DNA of 64,000 nt from Sphingobacterium daejeonense (GTDB taxonomy: Bacteria > Bacteroidota > Bacteroidia > Sphingobacteriales > Sphingobacteriaceae). The notes below the pieces were generated by a model. It made no database searches, was not told the origin of the DNA, and was given only the letters and a program-made list of their open reading frames with translations. Within the stretch, counting starts at the first letter, position 1. Every line of letters begins with the position of its first letter. The stretch covers positions 2,542,001-2,606,000 of the forward strand of contig NZ_LR590470.1 in assembly GCF_901472535.1 (NCBI RefSeq), written 5' to 3'. This document shows positions 9,449 to 18,202 of the stretch, piece by piece. The translations under genes and the position numbers were made by a program.

Positions 9449-12315
9449 CTATACTTCGAGGAGAAATTCTGTTAGATTTTTTGTTGTAGGTAGGTTCAAT
9501 TTTTTTCTTAACCTATACCTTCTGATTTCTACACCACGAGTGCTGATATTTAATAAGGAGGCTATTTCTTTACTAGACATATTTAACCTTAAATAAGCAC
9601 AAAGTTTTAAATCATTAGGGACAAGTTCAGGATATTCAGCCTTTAGTTTTTTAAAGAAGTTCTCATGAGCTTCATTAAAACTCTTTTCAAACAGATCCCA
9701 ATCTCTGTCATCATTATGAGCTTCATCTATAAGCTTACTTACTTTTCGGATTTGATCATTACTTAATTTATTCCCATTTGAATCATTAAGGTTAGTTAGC
9801 TCATGGTGTAAATTATTGAGCATTTCATTTTTGTAGACGATATTCATTGCAGCATTTGCCAATTCTCTATTTTTACTTTCAAGTTCTTGCTCCAATTGAA
9901 TGTTTTTTCAAGGATATAAGTTTCTTTTCAGTGGCAGCCGCTTCTCTGGCCATACGTTCTTCTTGTTCTTCTAAAAGCTTTTTCTTTAATTTTCTTTGGT
10001 GAGCCATTAATCTGTTTTCATACCATTTCTTGCCGAAGTAAACAATCAAAAATATGAGTATGATATAGCATATTATGGCTGGCCAACTCAAATACCAAGG
10101 CGGCAGAATTTTGAAATTGACAGAAGTAATTTCAGATTGAGTTCCATTTGGTGTTATTGATCTAACTTGGAACACATATTTTCCGAATGGCAGGTTTGTG
10201 AAGTCTTTAAAAGCTAATTCTTCCCAATTAGACCAATTTTCTGAGTATCCATCTAAATAGAACTGATATTTTAATGGGGCAGAAGAATACCATGGCGAAG
10301 CAAAAGAAAACCGGATATTGTTTTTATTGTTGGGTATTTCAAGGTTTTCATAAAGTGAAATCGGTTCATCCGTTGTATTCCAAATACTTGTAATAATTGG
10401 TTTTGGCAAATTTTGTTGAACTGGATATTGGTTAAAATAGAGTGCAAAACCATTGTCAAGACCAATAAGAGATAATCTTTCATCAACGTTCAAGACCTGT
10501 TCATAATCATTCATCATCCTACCTTTTAATGAATTCCATGAACTGGAATCGATTTTAAGTTTTCCATCAGAAAGGAACTGTATTTTAGCAATATGTGATT
10601 TTTTAATAAACCAATATGCATTTGCATTTATTGGAATTACCTTGTTTGCATTTTTAAAAGTTGATAATTGCACATTCAGCTCCTCATATGGCTTAAATAC
10701 TTTTAAGATATTATCGAACAAATAAAAACCTGAATCACTTGCAAAGACTACATTGTTTGACAAATTATAGATACCATGCAACTTTGTATCTTTTGGCAAC
10801 CCGTTATTTTCAATTTTGAACTCCGTAGCATTTAGGTAATCTTGGCTAAGTTTAAAACTAAAAATGTTCTGATTGTTGCTCAGCCAAAAATCCCGAGGTC
10901 CAATTTGCATGATATTTCGAATTGGATCTTTTTTAAAGGAAAATTGCTTCAAGGATGTTATACCGTTACCGGCTTGCATTAGACCTATACCTGTATAATT
11001 CGCTTGCAACCAATAATTGGAATTTAATATGGGAGAGAAATTCCAAGCGCCAGTGACTGATGAAATTTTCCTCAATCCCGAACCTTCAACAATAAAAGTT
11101 CCATTGTTGTGTCCACACACCAGCTGTCCTGAAATATTTTCCAGTTTCCAAACTTGACCTTCTGAGTTGGGAACAATTTGAAACTCAATGATTTATATTT
11201 GTTAACTCCTTGCCAGTCACTGACAAACAATCCTTGATTGGTACCTAGATAGATTTTCTCATTAAAAATAATTGAGCTGTAAACAGTTCCGATGTTTCCT
11301 GTTAAATCAGAATAATAATACAAGGGACTATTAATATCTATTCGATCAATTCCATTGTCAAGACCCACCCATAAATTCGATTGTTTATCTGTAGCTAAAC
11401 TCAGGACGGTATTATTCTGTAGGCCATTGTTTTTGTTAATATGCTGAACTATTTCTCCGTTTTGATTCAGGATAATAATTCCATTTTGTATCGTTCCAAA
11501 AGCGTACTGATTTCCGAAAAGTTTGATCCCATTGTTTATTTGGTATTTTTTCAATAAATCCTGAGCTTCATTAGGCCATGGTTCAATACTACCATCGAAT
11601 CTCATTTTAAAGATTCCGTTTTTATCAGTTCCGATCAAAACTTCAGTGGGAGGTGAAAGAAAGCATAGTTAAGATATTAACACCCATTATTTTATGCTTT
11701 TCTTTTATTTGAACTAGACCATTCTGTTTGAATTCGTGCAGTCCTGAAGGGATTTGTTCGAAAAAGATTTTCCCATTTACATTGAATCCGAAAAGAAATG
11801 GCTCGCCATCAGCTGTAACAGTTTGGGATTTGGTTATTGTGGTATAGGTTAGCTCTTGGAAAATGTATGAAAATATACTTTTTGACCATCAAGTATAATT
11901 CTCCCAGATCTCATCGTTTTTTAATGCTTGTTTATCTTTGACAAGGCCGGTCAGACTGGTGTAGGTCATCTTACCATAGTCTGACCTAGTCCAATAACCA
12001 AATTCCCCAGCTCCACCAACGAAGATTCTGCCACTTGGATCTATATTTACGCTTCTTAAGCCAGCATTGTTTTTCATCCTATGCAGTTGCCATTCCTGGC
12101 CATCATAAGATAACAACCCTTCGGTATTGGCCGAATAAATAATTCCGGCATCACTTACGGCGAGTCCCCAGTTTTGGTTCCCAGCTTTATATTTCAGTTT
12201 TATTATATTGCTCAACAAATGGAGTTCCTACGCGTGGAATGCTCTGCCCAAAGGAATAGTTCCAGCGAACAGTGATAGTAATATCAATAATAAAAGATAT
12301 GTATTGTTTGATCAT
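9449..12315 (-). CDS. Triple-tyrosine (YYY) sensor with LuxR-type HTH, PUL regulator (many frameshifts)
   Basis: Several frame fragments reconstruct one protein of about 955 residues, the usual length for this Bacteroidota family. The N-terminus from the ATG at 12315 is a signal peptide, readable only across a frame change. Next comes a propeller-like sensor region with repeats such as WGLAVSDAGIIYSANTEGLL and NLWVGLDNGIDRIDI, then the YYY domain (KYQFYLDGYSENWSNWEELA, FGKYVFQVRSITPNG). A single membrane segment follows (WPAIICYIILIFLIVYFG), then a coiled coil and a C-terminal LuxR helix-turn-helix (MSSKEIASLLNISTRGVEIR). The periplasmic part should sense an oligosaccharide and the cytoplasmic HTH should act on the adjacent susC operon. 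At least six shifts occur, for example near 9890, 11100, 11640, 11885 and 12200. It lacks the histidine-kinase domains of hybrid two-component PUL regulators. Confidence 0.88.
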
Positions 12316-12395
12316 CCGACATCAAATATAATAAAAGGTTGTTAGGAACATTAAATAGTGATTGGCTACATTGAAGAAAATCATTTAATTTGTAT

Positions 12396-13205
12396 ATGCT
12401 CAAGTTCGCAAACGCAAAAATTAATATAGGATTGCATATTCGCAAGAAAAGACCTGATGGCTATCATGATTTGGAGACCATTTTTTATCCTGTCAAGATT
12501 TATGATGTGGTTGAGATTCTGCCTCATTCTAAACTTGAATTGCATATTTTGGAATTCAGACCTGCCTGCGGACACAGATAACCTCTGTTTAAAAGCGTTC
12601 AGATTACTTGAAAAAGACTTTGATATTAATCCTGTTAAGATCCATCTCCTTAAAAACATTCCTATTGGTGCTGGCTTAGGTGGCGGTTCTTCGGATGCTA
12701 GCAGTACGCTCGAACTTTTGAACGATTATTTCGTACTCAAAATAGAGAAGGATAGGTTAAAGAAATATGCTGCCCAATTAGGTGCAGATTGTCCGTTCTT
12801 CATAGACAATAAAGCAATGTACGCTGAAGGTATTGGGACTGAACTGAGTGAGATTAGTCTAGACTTAAGTGCATATAAAAATTGTCGTAATCAAACCCGA
12901 TATTCATATTTCCACTGCTGAAGCTTATAGTAATGTGAGTCCTATGATTCCTGAAGTAGACCTGGAGAAAAGCAATAGAATTACCGATTCAAGAATGGAA
13001 ATTTCATATCAAAAATGACTTTGAAATTTCCTTATTTGAGAAATATCCACTTATTGGAGATATTAAAGCAAAGCTTTATGAATATGGAGCTATCTATGCT
13101 TCTATGAGCGGGTCAGGATCTTCCGTATTCGGGATTTTTAACGATCTGGAAGGATTGGAAGAACTGAATAAATACGGGAAAGTATATTTTCCTGCAGAAC
13201 TTTAG
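12396..13205 (+). CDS. ispE: 4-diphosphocytidyl-2-C-methyl-D-erythritol kinase (frameshifted)
   Basis: This is a GHMP-superfamily kinase of the non-mevalonate isoprenoid pathway. It phosphorylates the 2-hydroxyl of CDP-methylerythritol. It opens with [20 protein letters not shown] and the [16 protein letters not shown] motif. The glycine-rich ATP loop is [16 protein letters not shown] and the C-terminal GHMP motif is [15 protein letters not shown]. Frames change near 12560, near 12895 (after AYKNC) and again near 12985, so the roughly 270-residue protein is spread over three frames. As an essential single-copy gene it argues that these breaks are sequence errors. The ATG at 12396 is preferred over an upstream TTG because it gives the standard family N-terminus. 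It is divergent from the sensor-regulator gene, 80 bp apart. Confidence 0.92.
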
Positions 13206-13207
13206 AT

Positions 13208-13449
13208 ATTCGGCCCTTCGGCTCGGTGGCTGCGTTGGTTGAGCGCAGTCAAAACCAGGAGTCGAAGCCCAGGGACCGAGGCCGAAGCCCAGGGACCGGT
13301 ATGTCTAGTCTGTGATTGTTCGGGCCCTTCGGCTACGCTCAGGGACCGAACATCCCGGTGGCTGCGTTGGTTGAGCGGAGTCGAAAACCAGGAGCCGCCC
13401 TTCGACTCGGTGGCTGAGCGGAGTCGAAGCCCAAGAGTCGAAGCCCAGG
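13208..13449. repeat. GC-rich palindromic intergenic repeat cluster, left of the GIY-YIG gene
   Basis: This is a run of GC-rich short palindromes unlike the AT-rich surroundings. Units resemble CCCTTCGGCTACGCTCAGGG and GGTGGCTGAGCGGAGTCGAA in both orientations. A perfect 8-bp stem TTCGACTC/GAGTCGAA spans 13401-13428 and a longer hairpin spans 13319-13350. Open frames through it on both strands are repeat translations, not genes. Such REP-like units are scattered in many Bacteroidota genomes. Confidence 0.85.
13302..13355 (+). repeat. 54-bp direct repeat, copy 1
   Basis: This is identical over 54 bases to 13953-14006. It begins TGTCTAGTCTGTGATTG and contains a hairpin (13319-13350) whose arms TTCGGGCCCT and AGGGACCGAA pair with one mismatch. 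The two copies bracket the GIY-YIG gene in the same orientation. Confidence 0.9.
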
Positions 13450-13536
13450 AAATTATTAAACAAAATTTAACAACCCTCAAAAGCAATTCTAATATTGTAT
13501 AATTAAATTTATTAATCATAAATTATATGATTAATA

Positions 13537-13850
13537 ATGGGCTATATGTACATTTTACGTTGTTCTAATGGAAGCTATTATACTGGAAGTACGGTGAATT
13601 TAGAAATCAGAATATTACAGCATAATCATGGAGAAGGATCGAATTATACTAAAAAGCATTTACCTGTGGAATTAGTTTACTTTGAATTATTCCAAAGAAT
13701 TGAAGATGCTTTCCACAGAGAAAAACAGTACAGGGATGGAGTAGAAAAAAGAAAGAATTGCTTATTAGTGGATTTTACGATGATTTAATAAAAGTTTCTG
13801 AATGTAAAAATCTTTCACATTTTAAGTATTATTTGCCTAAAGAAGTATGA
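13537..13850 (+). CDS. Single-domain GIY-YIG nuclease (YhbQ/UPF0213-like), frameshifted C-terminus
   Basis: This is a small GIY-YIG domain protein. The hallmark is split as MGYMYILRCSNGSYYTGSTV (YIL...YTGST). RILQHNHGEGSNYTKKHLPVELVYFE supplies the conserved Arg/His helix and strand, and DAFHREKQ the metal-binding Glu. The frame breaks near 13737; in the next frame the sequence continues WSRKKKELLISGFYDDLIKV and ends LSHFKYYLPKEV at 13850, giving about 104 residues, the normal size. Proteins of this kind are often annotated as UvrC-like or YhbQ and cut DNA. The gene stands alone between two clusters of GC-rich palindromes and a perfect 54-bp direct repeat, which suggests a repeat-associated nuclease. 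Confidence 0.88.
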
Positions 13851-13861
13851 AAAAATAATTG

Positions 13862-14006
13862 ACCCTTCGGCTCGGTGGCTGCGTTGGTTTAGCGTAGTCG
13901 CCCTTCGACTCCGCTCAGGGACCCCGGCTGAAGTCCAGGGACCAGATCGGTTTGTCTAGTCTGTGATTGTTCGGGCCCTTCGGCTACGCTCAGGGACCGA
14001 ACATCC
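13862..14006. repeat. GC-rich palindromic repeat cluster, right of the GIY-YIG gene
   Basis: This second cluster has the same palindrome family as 13208-13449, including CCCTTCGACTCCGCTCAGGG at 13901-13920 and the second 54-bp copy at its right end. It begins 11 bp after the corrected stop of the GIY-YIG gene. Confidence 0.85.
13953..14006 (+). repeat. 54-bp direct repeat, copy 2
   Basis: This is an exact match to 13302-13355. It contains the same hairpin at 13970-14001. It ends 16 bp before the corrected stop of the convergent LOG-family gene, so it may also act as a transcription stop for that gene. Confidence 0.9.
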
Positions 14007-14022
14007 AAGGCCCGATACTTCG

Positions 14023-14759
14023 TCAAATCGCTTTTTTCTCTCCCAATATCCAACTTGGTTTCGGGTCTTGAAGTTTTATGATCTTATTGGTGTCGGCATA
14101 TTTAAGGATATGTGCCAGCTGCTTCTTGGATATCATCGGTAAAGAGCAATAGATCCTGGTCTTCAGGGCTGATCGTCTTTTCAATGATCATCCTGTCGAC
14201 ATGTTCTTTAATGTTTTGATGGAAATCCATACCCATTACGACGATTGGGAATTGGGATATTTTTTTTGTCTGGATCAAGGTTAATGTTTCGAAAAATTCA
14301 TCCAAAGTTCCGAAACCGCCTGGCATAATAACAAATGCAAAGGAATATTTTTCGCAGCAATTCTTTACGGACAAAGAAATAATCGATGTTTACAAATTTG
14401 TCCATGTAAGGATTATGCTTTTGTTCATGTGGGAGGACGATATTACATCCGACTGAAGCTCCATTAACATCTTTTGCACCTCTATTTGCTGCTTCCATTA
14501 TTCCAGGACCGCCGCCGGTCATGATGGTAAATCCTTGTTCGGCTAGTTTAGCAGAGATCTCTCGGGCTTGAATATAATATGGATGGTCTTCACCGAATCG
14601 AGCAGAACCAAATACCGTAACGCATGGGCCAACAAAATGCAAAGTTCTAAAGCCTTTCATAAACTGAAAGACTACACCAAATGCATATTTTAGTTCATTC
14701 CAGCGTCCGCGGGCACCTTTAAGGAAGTTAATTTCTTCACGTACAAATTTATTACTCAT
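14023..14759 (-). CDS. LOG family (TIGR00730) nucleoside-5'-monophosphate phosphoribohydrolase (frameshifted)
   Basis: This is a Rossmann-like 'lysine decarboxylase-type' LOG protein of about 245 residues. Key motifs are the nucleotide-binding MTGGGPGIMEAANRGA and the PGGFGTLDEFFETLTLIQ catalytic segment, separated by a frame change near 14340-14370. Near 14115 a second shift occurs; the next frame reads HILKYADTNKIIKLQDPKPS and ends at 14023. LOG enzymes hydrolyse nucleoside 5'-monophosphates to base and ribose 5-phosphate, with cytokinin activation as the best-known case. The start ATG at 14759 overlaps the stop of the upstream ATP-cone nuclease gene, so the two are translationally coupled. 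True bacterial substrate is unknown. Confidence 0.88.
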
Positions 14760-15596
14760 GTTCTAAAGGACTGTTAATTAATTCATTTGCCTCTTTTAAT
14801 ATAAGTGATTGTTTATCTTTAGGGATCTGTATTCTATCCATAACCTGTGGAGTTTTTACTAGATCCTTGACCAATATAATCTGGCTTTTTAGTAACATCG
14901 CCTTATCTTGTTCTGTAATATTAGTTAAGCAGGTCACTGGGTATTCTGCATTGCTGTCAACTCTAGTTTTTAAGCAACTACCTTTAGGATAATCCCATGA
15001 TAGAAGATTTACTTTATAATAATTGCCAAATGATATAGAGTCAGTAGTTAAGTAAGCATTTGTGACGAGCCATCCATCCGTAAATTCACGGTTTCTGATT
15101 AAAGAAATTATAGGATATTCCTGTTATATCTTCTTTTCTAGATTTGAAATACATTGGAGTCGTAACCGAAATTTTGGCATCTGCATCATTTCTGAATTTG
15201 CATTCAACTGCGAGCATTTCGTTTCCTTTGACCGCAACTACATCAATTTCATGACTTACTGCATGTCCCTGGACAGTCTGGCCAGTTATTGCTTCATATC
15301 CATCTTCTTGAAACAATCTTGCAATCCATTTTTCAAAATAAAACCCTTCAGGACCAAGTTCTCGGATTGCTTTCTTTAGACTATATCTAGCTGCGTAGGA
15401 GTTTTTTTTACCCCTTAGGGCATTAAATGCCATTTCATAAAGTTCTTTGGTAGATATCCCATCATATACTGAAGTTTTAATGGATTCATATACCATATTA
15501 ACCTCATTTTCAGTTGCACCAGATCTAGTAAGGGAGCGTCGAAGAGCTGTTTTCATCAAACGGCACGAGCTCACCAGAATATTTTTTTACGCGCAT
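14752..15596 (-). CDS. ATP-cone domain fused to Mrr-like restriction endonuclease (frameshifted)
   Basis: The reconstructed protein has about 280 residues. The N-terminal ATP-cone opens MRVKKYSGELVPFDE and, after a frame change near 15556, continues LRRSLTRSGATENEVNMVYE. Next is a PD-(D/E)XK nuclease domain of the Mrr type: HEIDVVAVKGNEMLAVECKF carries the D...ExK catalytic pattern. Near 15095 the frame changes again; the C-terminal part includes WLVTNAYLTTDSISFGNYYK and ends NELINSPLEHE at 14752. ATP-cones sense ATP/dATP in ribonucleotide reductases; here one may gate a nuclease by nucleotide level. The stop overlaps the LOG start, implying a functional unit. Start chosen at the ATG giving the canonical ATP-cone N-terminus. 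Confidence 0.82.
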
Positions 15597-15723
15597 AGAC
15601 TTATTTTAAATACAGAAAGTTTGAATTTACGAATTATACGGGGCTTAACACAAAATTTATACCTAAGTAGAAACATTTTAATATTTCAATCGTTATATTG
15701 TAAAGGAATAAATTTCGAAAATT

Positions 15724-16017
15724 ATGAGCGGTATTTTAAATTTTGCAATCGACAAAGTAAAGACAAAGCTAGATGAGTCCTGTGAATTAGGAAATGTTGG
15801 GACCTCGGAGCGTATTTTATCAGTTATAGCTGGTGGTTTTATATTAGGTATGGGAGCTAGAAAGCTATTCAAAAATCCCATTACGGCATTTTCGGGTATC
15901 ACATTGGGTGGAGCATTAATTTTTAGAGGAGTAACTGGAAGCTGCCCAGTAAAGGAAGCTATTGAAGGCAAACAGCCTGAAGCAACAGTTATTGAACATA
16001 GATATTTTGTGAAGTAA
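15724..16017 (+). CDS. YgaP-like DUF2892 small membrane protein
   Basis: This 97-residue protein has a polar N-terminus, the motif NVGTSERILSVIAGGFILG and a second hydrophobic segment ITAFSGITLGGALIFRGVTG, ending in a Cys-containing SCPVKEA stretch. This is the two-helix DUF2892 membrane domain that in E. coli YgaP is attached to a rhodanese; here it stands alone. Role unknown; inner-membrane location expected. A strong terminator follows at 16037-16075, so the sirtuin downstream is a separate transcript or depends on read-through. Confidence 0.8.
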   Translation: MSGILNFAIDKVKTKLDESCELGNVGTSERILSVIAGGFILGMGARKLFKNPITAFSGITLGGALIFRGVTGSCPVKEAIEGKQPEATVIEHRYFVK

Positions 16018-16036
16018 CATTCACAGTAACAACCTA

Positions 16037-16075
16037 AAATCGGTTTCATTGATGAATGAAGCCGATTTTTTTTTT
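16037..16075 (+). terminator. Intrinsic terminator after the DUF2892 gene
   Basis: The 12-bp stem AATCGGTTTCAT / ATGAAGCCGATT has one G-T wobble and a short loop, and is followed by ten T residues. It lies directly before the sirtuin ATG, which rules out the longer ORF start at 16056 inside this stem. Confidence 0.9.
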
Positions 16076-16085
16076 AAAATTACAT

Positions 16086-16769
16086 ATGAAAAAAGTAGTT
16101 GTATTTACAGGAGCAGGAATTTCGGTAGAGAGCGGTCTTCCGACTTTCCGTGGTTCAGATGGTCTTTGGGAAGGGCATAGAGTTGAAGATGTTGCCACTC
16201 CTGAAGCTTGGCTGAAAGATCCAGAATTGGTCCAAGCGTTCTATAATAAGAGAAGGGCGGATTGTCTTTCAGCGCGCCCAAATCATGCTCATCTGAAACT
16301 CGCAGAACTCGAAAAAGATTATGACATCCATATCATCACACAAAATATAGATGATCTGCACGAGCGGGCAGGAAGTTCAAAGGTACTGCACTTACATGGT
16401 CAGATTACTAAATCCCAATCATCAATTAATCCATCACTTGTTTACGATATTAAAGGAGCAGAAATAAAAAGAGGAGAACAATGTGAATTAGGATCGCAAT
16501 TGCGTCCACACGTTGTTTGGTTTGGTGAAGCAGTCCCGAATATGGAGCAGGCATATAAGTTGGCGACAGAAGCAGAGGTGTTTGTGACTATTGGAACATC
16601 ATTGCAAGTTTACCCTGCTGCAAACTTAATTTATGAAACAAAACCAAACTGCAAATTGATTCTTATAGACCCTAATGCAGAAAATTATAATGTACCCCCA
16701 GTAGTCCATAAAATATCAGAAAAAGCAAGTGTAGGAGTGGATTATTTGGCAGAATTATTAGCCAAATAA
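16086..16769 (+). CDS. cobB: NAD-dependent protein deacylase, sirtuin (CobB-like, no zinc cysteines)
   Basis: This intact 227-residue Sir2-family enzyme transfers acyl groups from lysine to NAD. Motifs are GAGISVESGLPTFRG (NAD binding), TQNIDDLHERAG, the catalytic His in VLHLHGQ, and GTSLQVYPAA. The FYNKRR motif (Y-x-x-R) is the pocket signature of class III sirtuins that remove succinyl or malonyl groups. Unusually for Sir2 enzymes, the small domain between HLHG and RPHVVWFGE has only one Cys (GEQCELG) instead of the usual four zinc ligands. Start set at 16086 because the upstream ATG lies in the terminator stem. Confidence 0.93.
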   Translation: MKKVVVFTGAGISVESGLPTFRGSDGLWEGHRVEDVATPEAWLKDPELVQAFYNKRRADCLSARPNHAHLKLAELEKDYDIHIITQNIDDLHERAGSSKVLHLHGQITKSQSSINPSLVYDIKGAEIKRGEQCELGSQLRPHVVWFGEAVPNMEQAYKLATEAEVFVTIGTSLQVYPAANLIYETKPNCKLILIDPNAENYNVPPVVHKISEKASVGVDYLAELLAK

Positions 16770-16865
16770 AATTTTATATAAAATATTTATAATTGAAAAT
16801 CAGTTATTTATAAATATTATTTAAAATAATAATTTAATTTAATAAAAACTTCAACATAAAAAAAA

Positions 16866-16905
16866 CCTGAATTGCAAATATAATTTTGCATTCAGGCTTT
16901 TTATT
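16866..16905. terminator. Bidirectional terminator between cobB and the 63-aa gene
   Basis: The stem CCTGAATTGCAAA / TTTTGCATTCAGG has a one-base bulge and is flanked by A-run and T-run, serving the convergent genes on both sides. Confidence 0.8.
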
Positions 16906-16952
16906 ATATAAACATCTAATTATCAAGTGTAAATATGATTTACATGTACTAA

Positions 16953-17144
16953 TTATTGATATTTATTATAAGTTTCAATAATTGCACTTCTCATTTGTGC
17001 GAAAAGGTCCAGAACTCTTTTCATAAAGTCATCATCCAGCAATTCAAATATTCCATTCACACCACCAACCACATCAGCTTCCGCTAACTTATACGATTGT
17101 TCTAAACTTCCTTGTTCAAATTTTATTATAAATTTCTGGTTCAT
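16953..17144 (-). CDS. Small hypothetical protein, 63 aa
   Basis: This short frame MNQKFIIKFEQGSLEQSYKL... is rich in acidic and hydrophobic residues (VVGGVNGIFELLDDDFMKRV) and ends in TYNKYQ. I do not recognise a family. Support comes from a plausible start, ordinary codon use and a bidirectional terminator positioned just past its stop. The 250 bp upstream (17145-17398) shows no other gene. Confidence 0.5.
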   Translation of the reverse strand: MNQKFIIKFEQGSLEQSYKLAEADVVGGVNGIFELLDDDFMKRVLDLFAQMRSAIIETYNKYQ

Positions 17145-17398
17145 TCCGAAGATTGTGATTTTACAATCTGGATGGGTAACTCAGCTAATACACGCATGAT
17201 TAAATATTTTTTTTGGCAAGATACATCAAAGTTTAGATTGAACAAAAGGCACTAAAGGTTTTAGCAGAGTCAAAATTTCTTTACTGTAAATTTGATATTA
17301 ATTGTTATATAATAATTAATTAAATTAATAAAATGATTGTGATTATTTATTCTGATTTATTATTTTAGGGGATATATCTAACCAACAAAAAACTTGCT

Positions 17399-18193
17399 AT
17401 GAAAAAAGACATCAGACTTTATATGTTTCAAACTGGCATTTTGAAATGTAAAGAGAACAACATCAAAATGAACGCATCCTTAGACCCTTACGAGATTCCT
17501 GTTCCATGGTATTTAATTACTCACCCCAAAGGAAATATCATAATAGATGGAGGCAATTCTGTACATTGTGCTCAAAACCCTTTGGAACATTGGGGTGGAA
17601 TAACACAAGTTTATTGGCCTGTTATGGATGAATCGGAAGGATGTGTTGAAGTCATTAAAAATTTAGGAATAGATATATCTTCCATAAAATTCGTTCTGCA
17701 ATCTCATCTTCATTTAGATCACACGGGAGCTATTGGAAACTTTCCGAATGCAACACATGTTGTGCAAAGAAAGGAATATGAATATGCATTTACTCCAGAT
17801 TGGTTTGCTGCAGGTGGATATATCCGTAAGGATTTCGACAAACCCAACTTAAAATGGCAATTCCTAGAGTTGAATTATAATGATGAGTTTGATGTTTACG
17901 GGGACGGAGTTATTAAAATCATTCCAACACCTGGACATTCTCCGGGTCACTGTAGCTTTTTAATCACGCTGCCCAATTCAGGCTCCATTCTTTTAACAGT
18001 TGATGCTGCCTACACAACAGACCATTGGGAGGAAAAGGCTTTGCCTGGTTTTTTAGCTTCAACTGTTGACACTGTAAGATCAGTAAAGAAACTCCATGAA
18101 TATGCAGATAAATATGATGCATTGGTAGTCACAGGTCATGATCCTATTAAGTGGGGTGAGTTCAAAAAAGGTCCGGAAGAATATTATAACTAA
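17399..18193 (+). CDS. N-acyl homoserine lactonase family metallo-hydrolase
   Basis: This intact 264-residue metallo-beta-lactamase-fold enzyme has the dinuclear zinc motif SHLHLDHTGAIGNFP (HxHxDH), a second His in PTPGHSPGHCSFL, Asp in LLTVDAAYTTDHW and a late His in VVTGHDPIKW. Length and motif order match the AiiA/AttM lactonase group, which open the ring of acyl-homoserine lactones or gamma-butyrolactone. No signal peptide, so cytoplasmic. A zinc alcohol dehydrogenase begins 9 bp later, a pairing reminiscent of lactone-catabolic operons. Substrate is inferred. Confidence 0.85.
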   Translation: MKKDIRLYMFQTGILKCKENNIKMNASLDPYEIPVPWYLITHPKGNIIIDGGNSVHCAQNPLEHWGGITQVYWPVMDESEGCVEVIKNLGIDISSIKFVLQSHLHLDHTGAIGNFPNATHVVQRKEYEYAFTPDWFAAGGYIRKDFDKPNLKWQFLELNYNDEFDVYGDGVIKIIPTPGHSPGHCSFLITLPNSGSILLTVDAAYTTDHWEEKALPGFLASTVDTVRSVKKLHEYADKYDALVVTGHDPIKWGEFKKGPEEYYN

Positions 18194-18202
18194 TTTATAC
18201 TT

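Noticed and set aside
13239..13519. Open frames of 87 and 105 residues on both strands
   Set aside because: They are translations of the GC-rich palindromic repeats, with low-complexity products (RSPGTEAEAQGP) and a mirror frame on the other strand.
16056..16086. Longer N-terminus for the sirtuin
   Set aside because: The upstream ATG lies within the stem of a strong terminator; the ATG at 16086 gives the standard sirtuin start.
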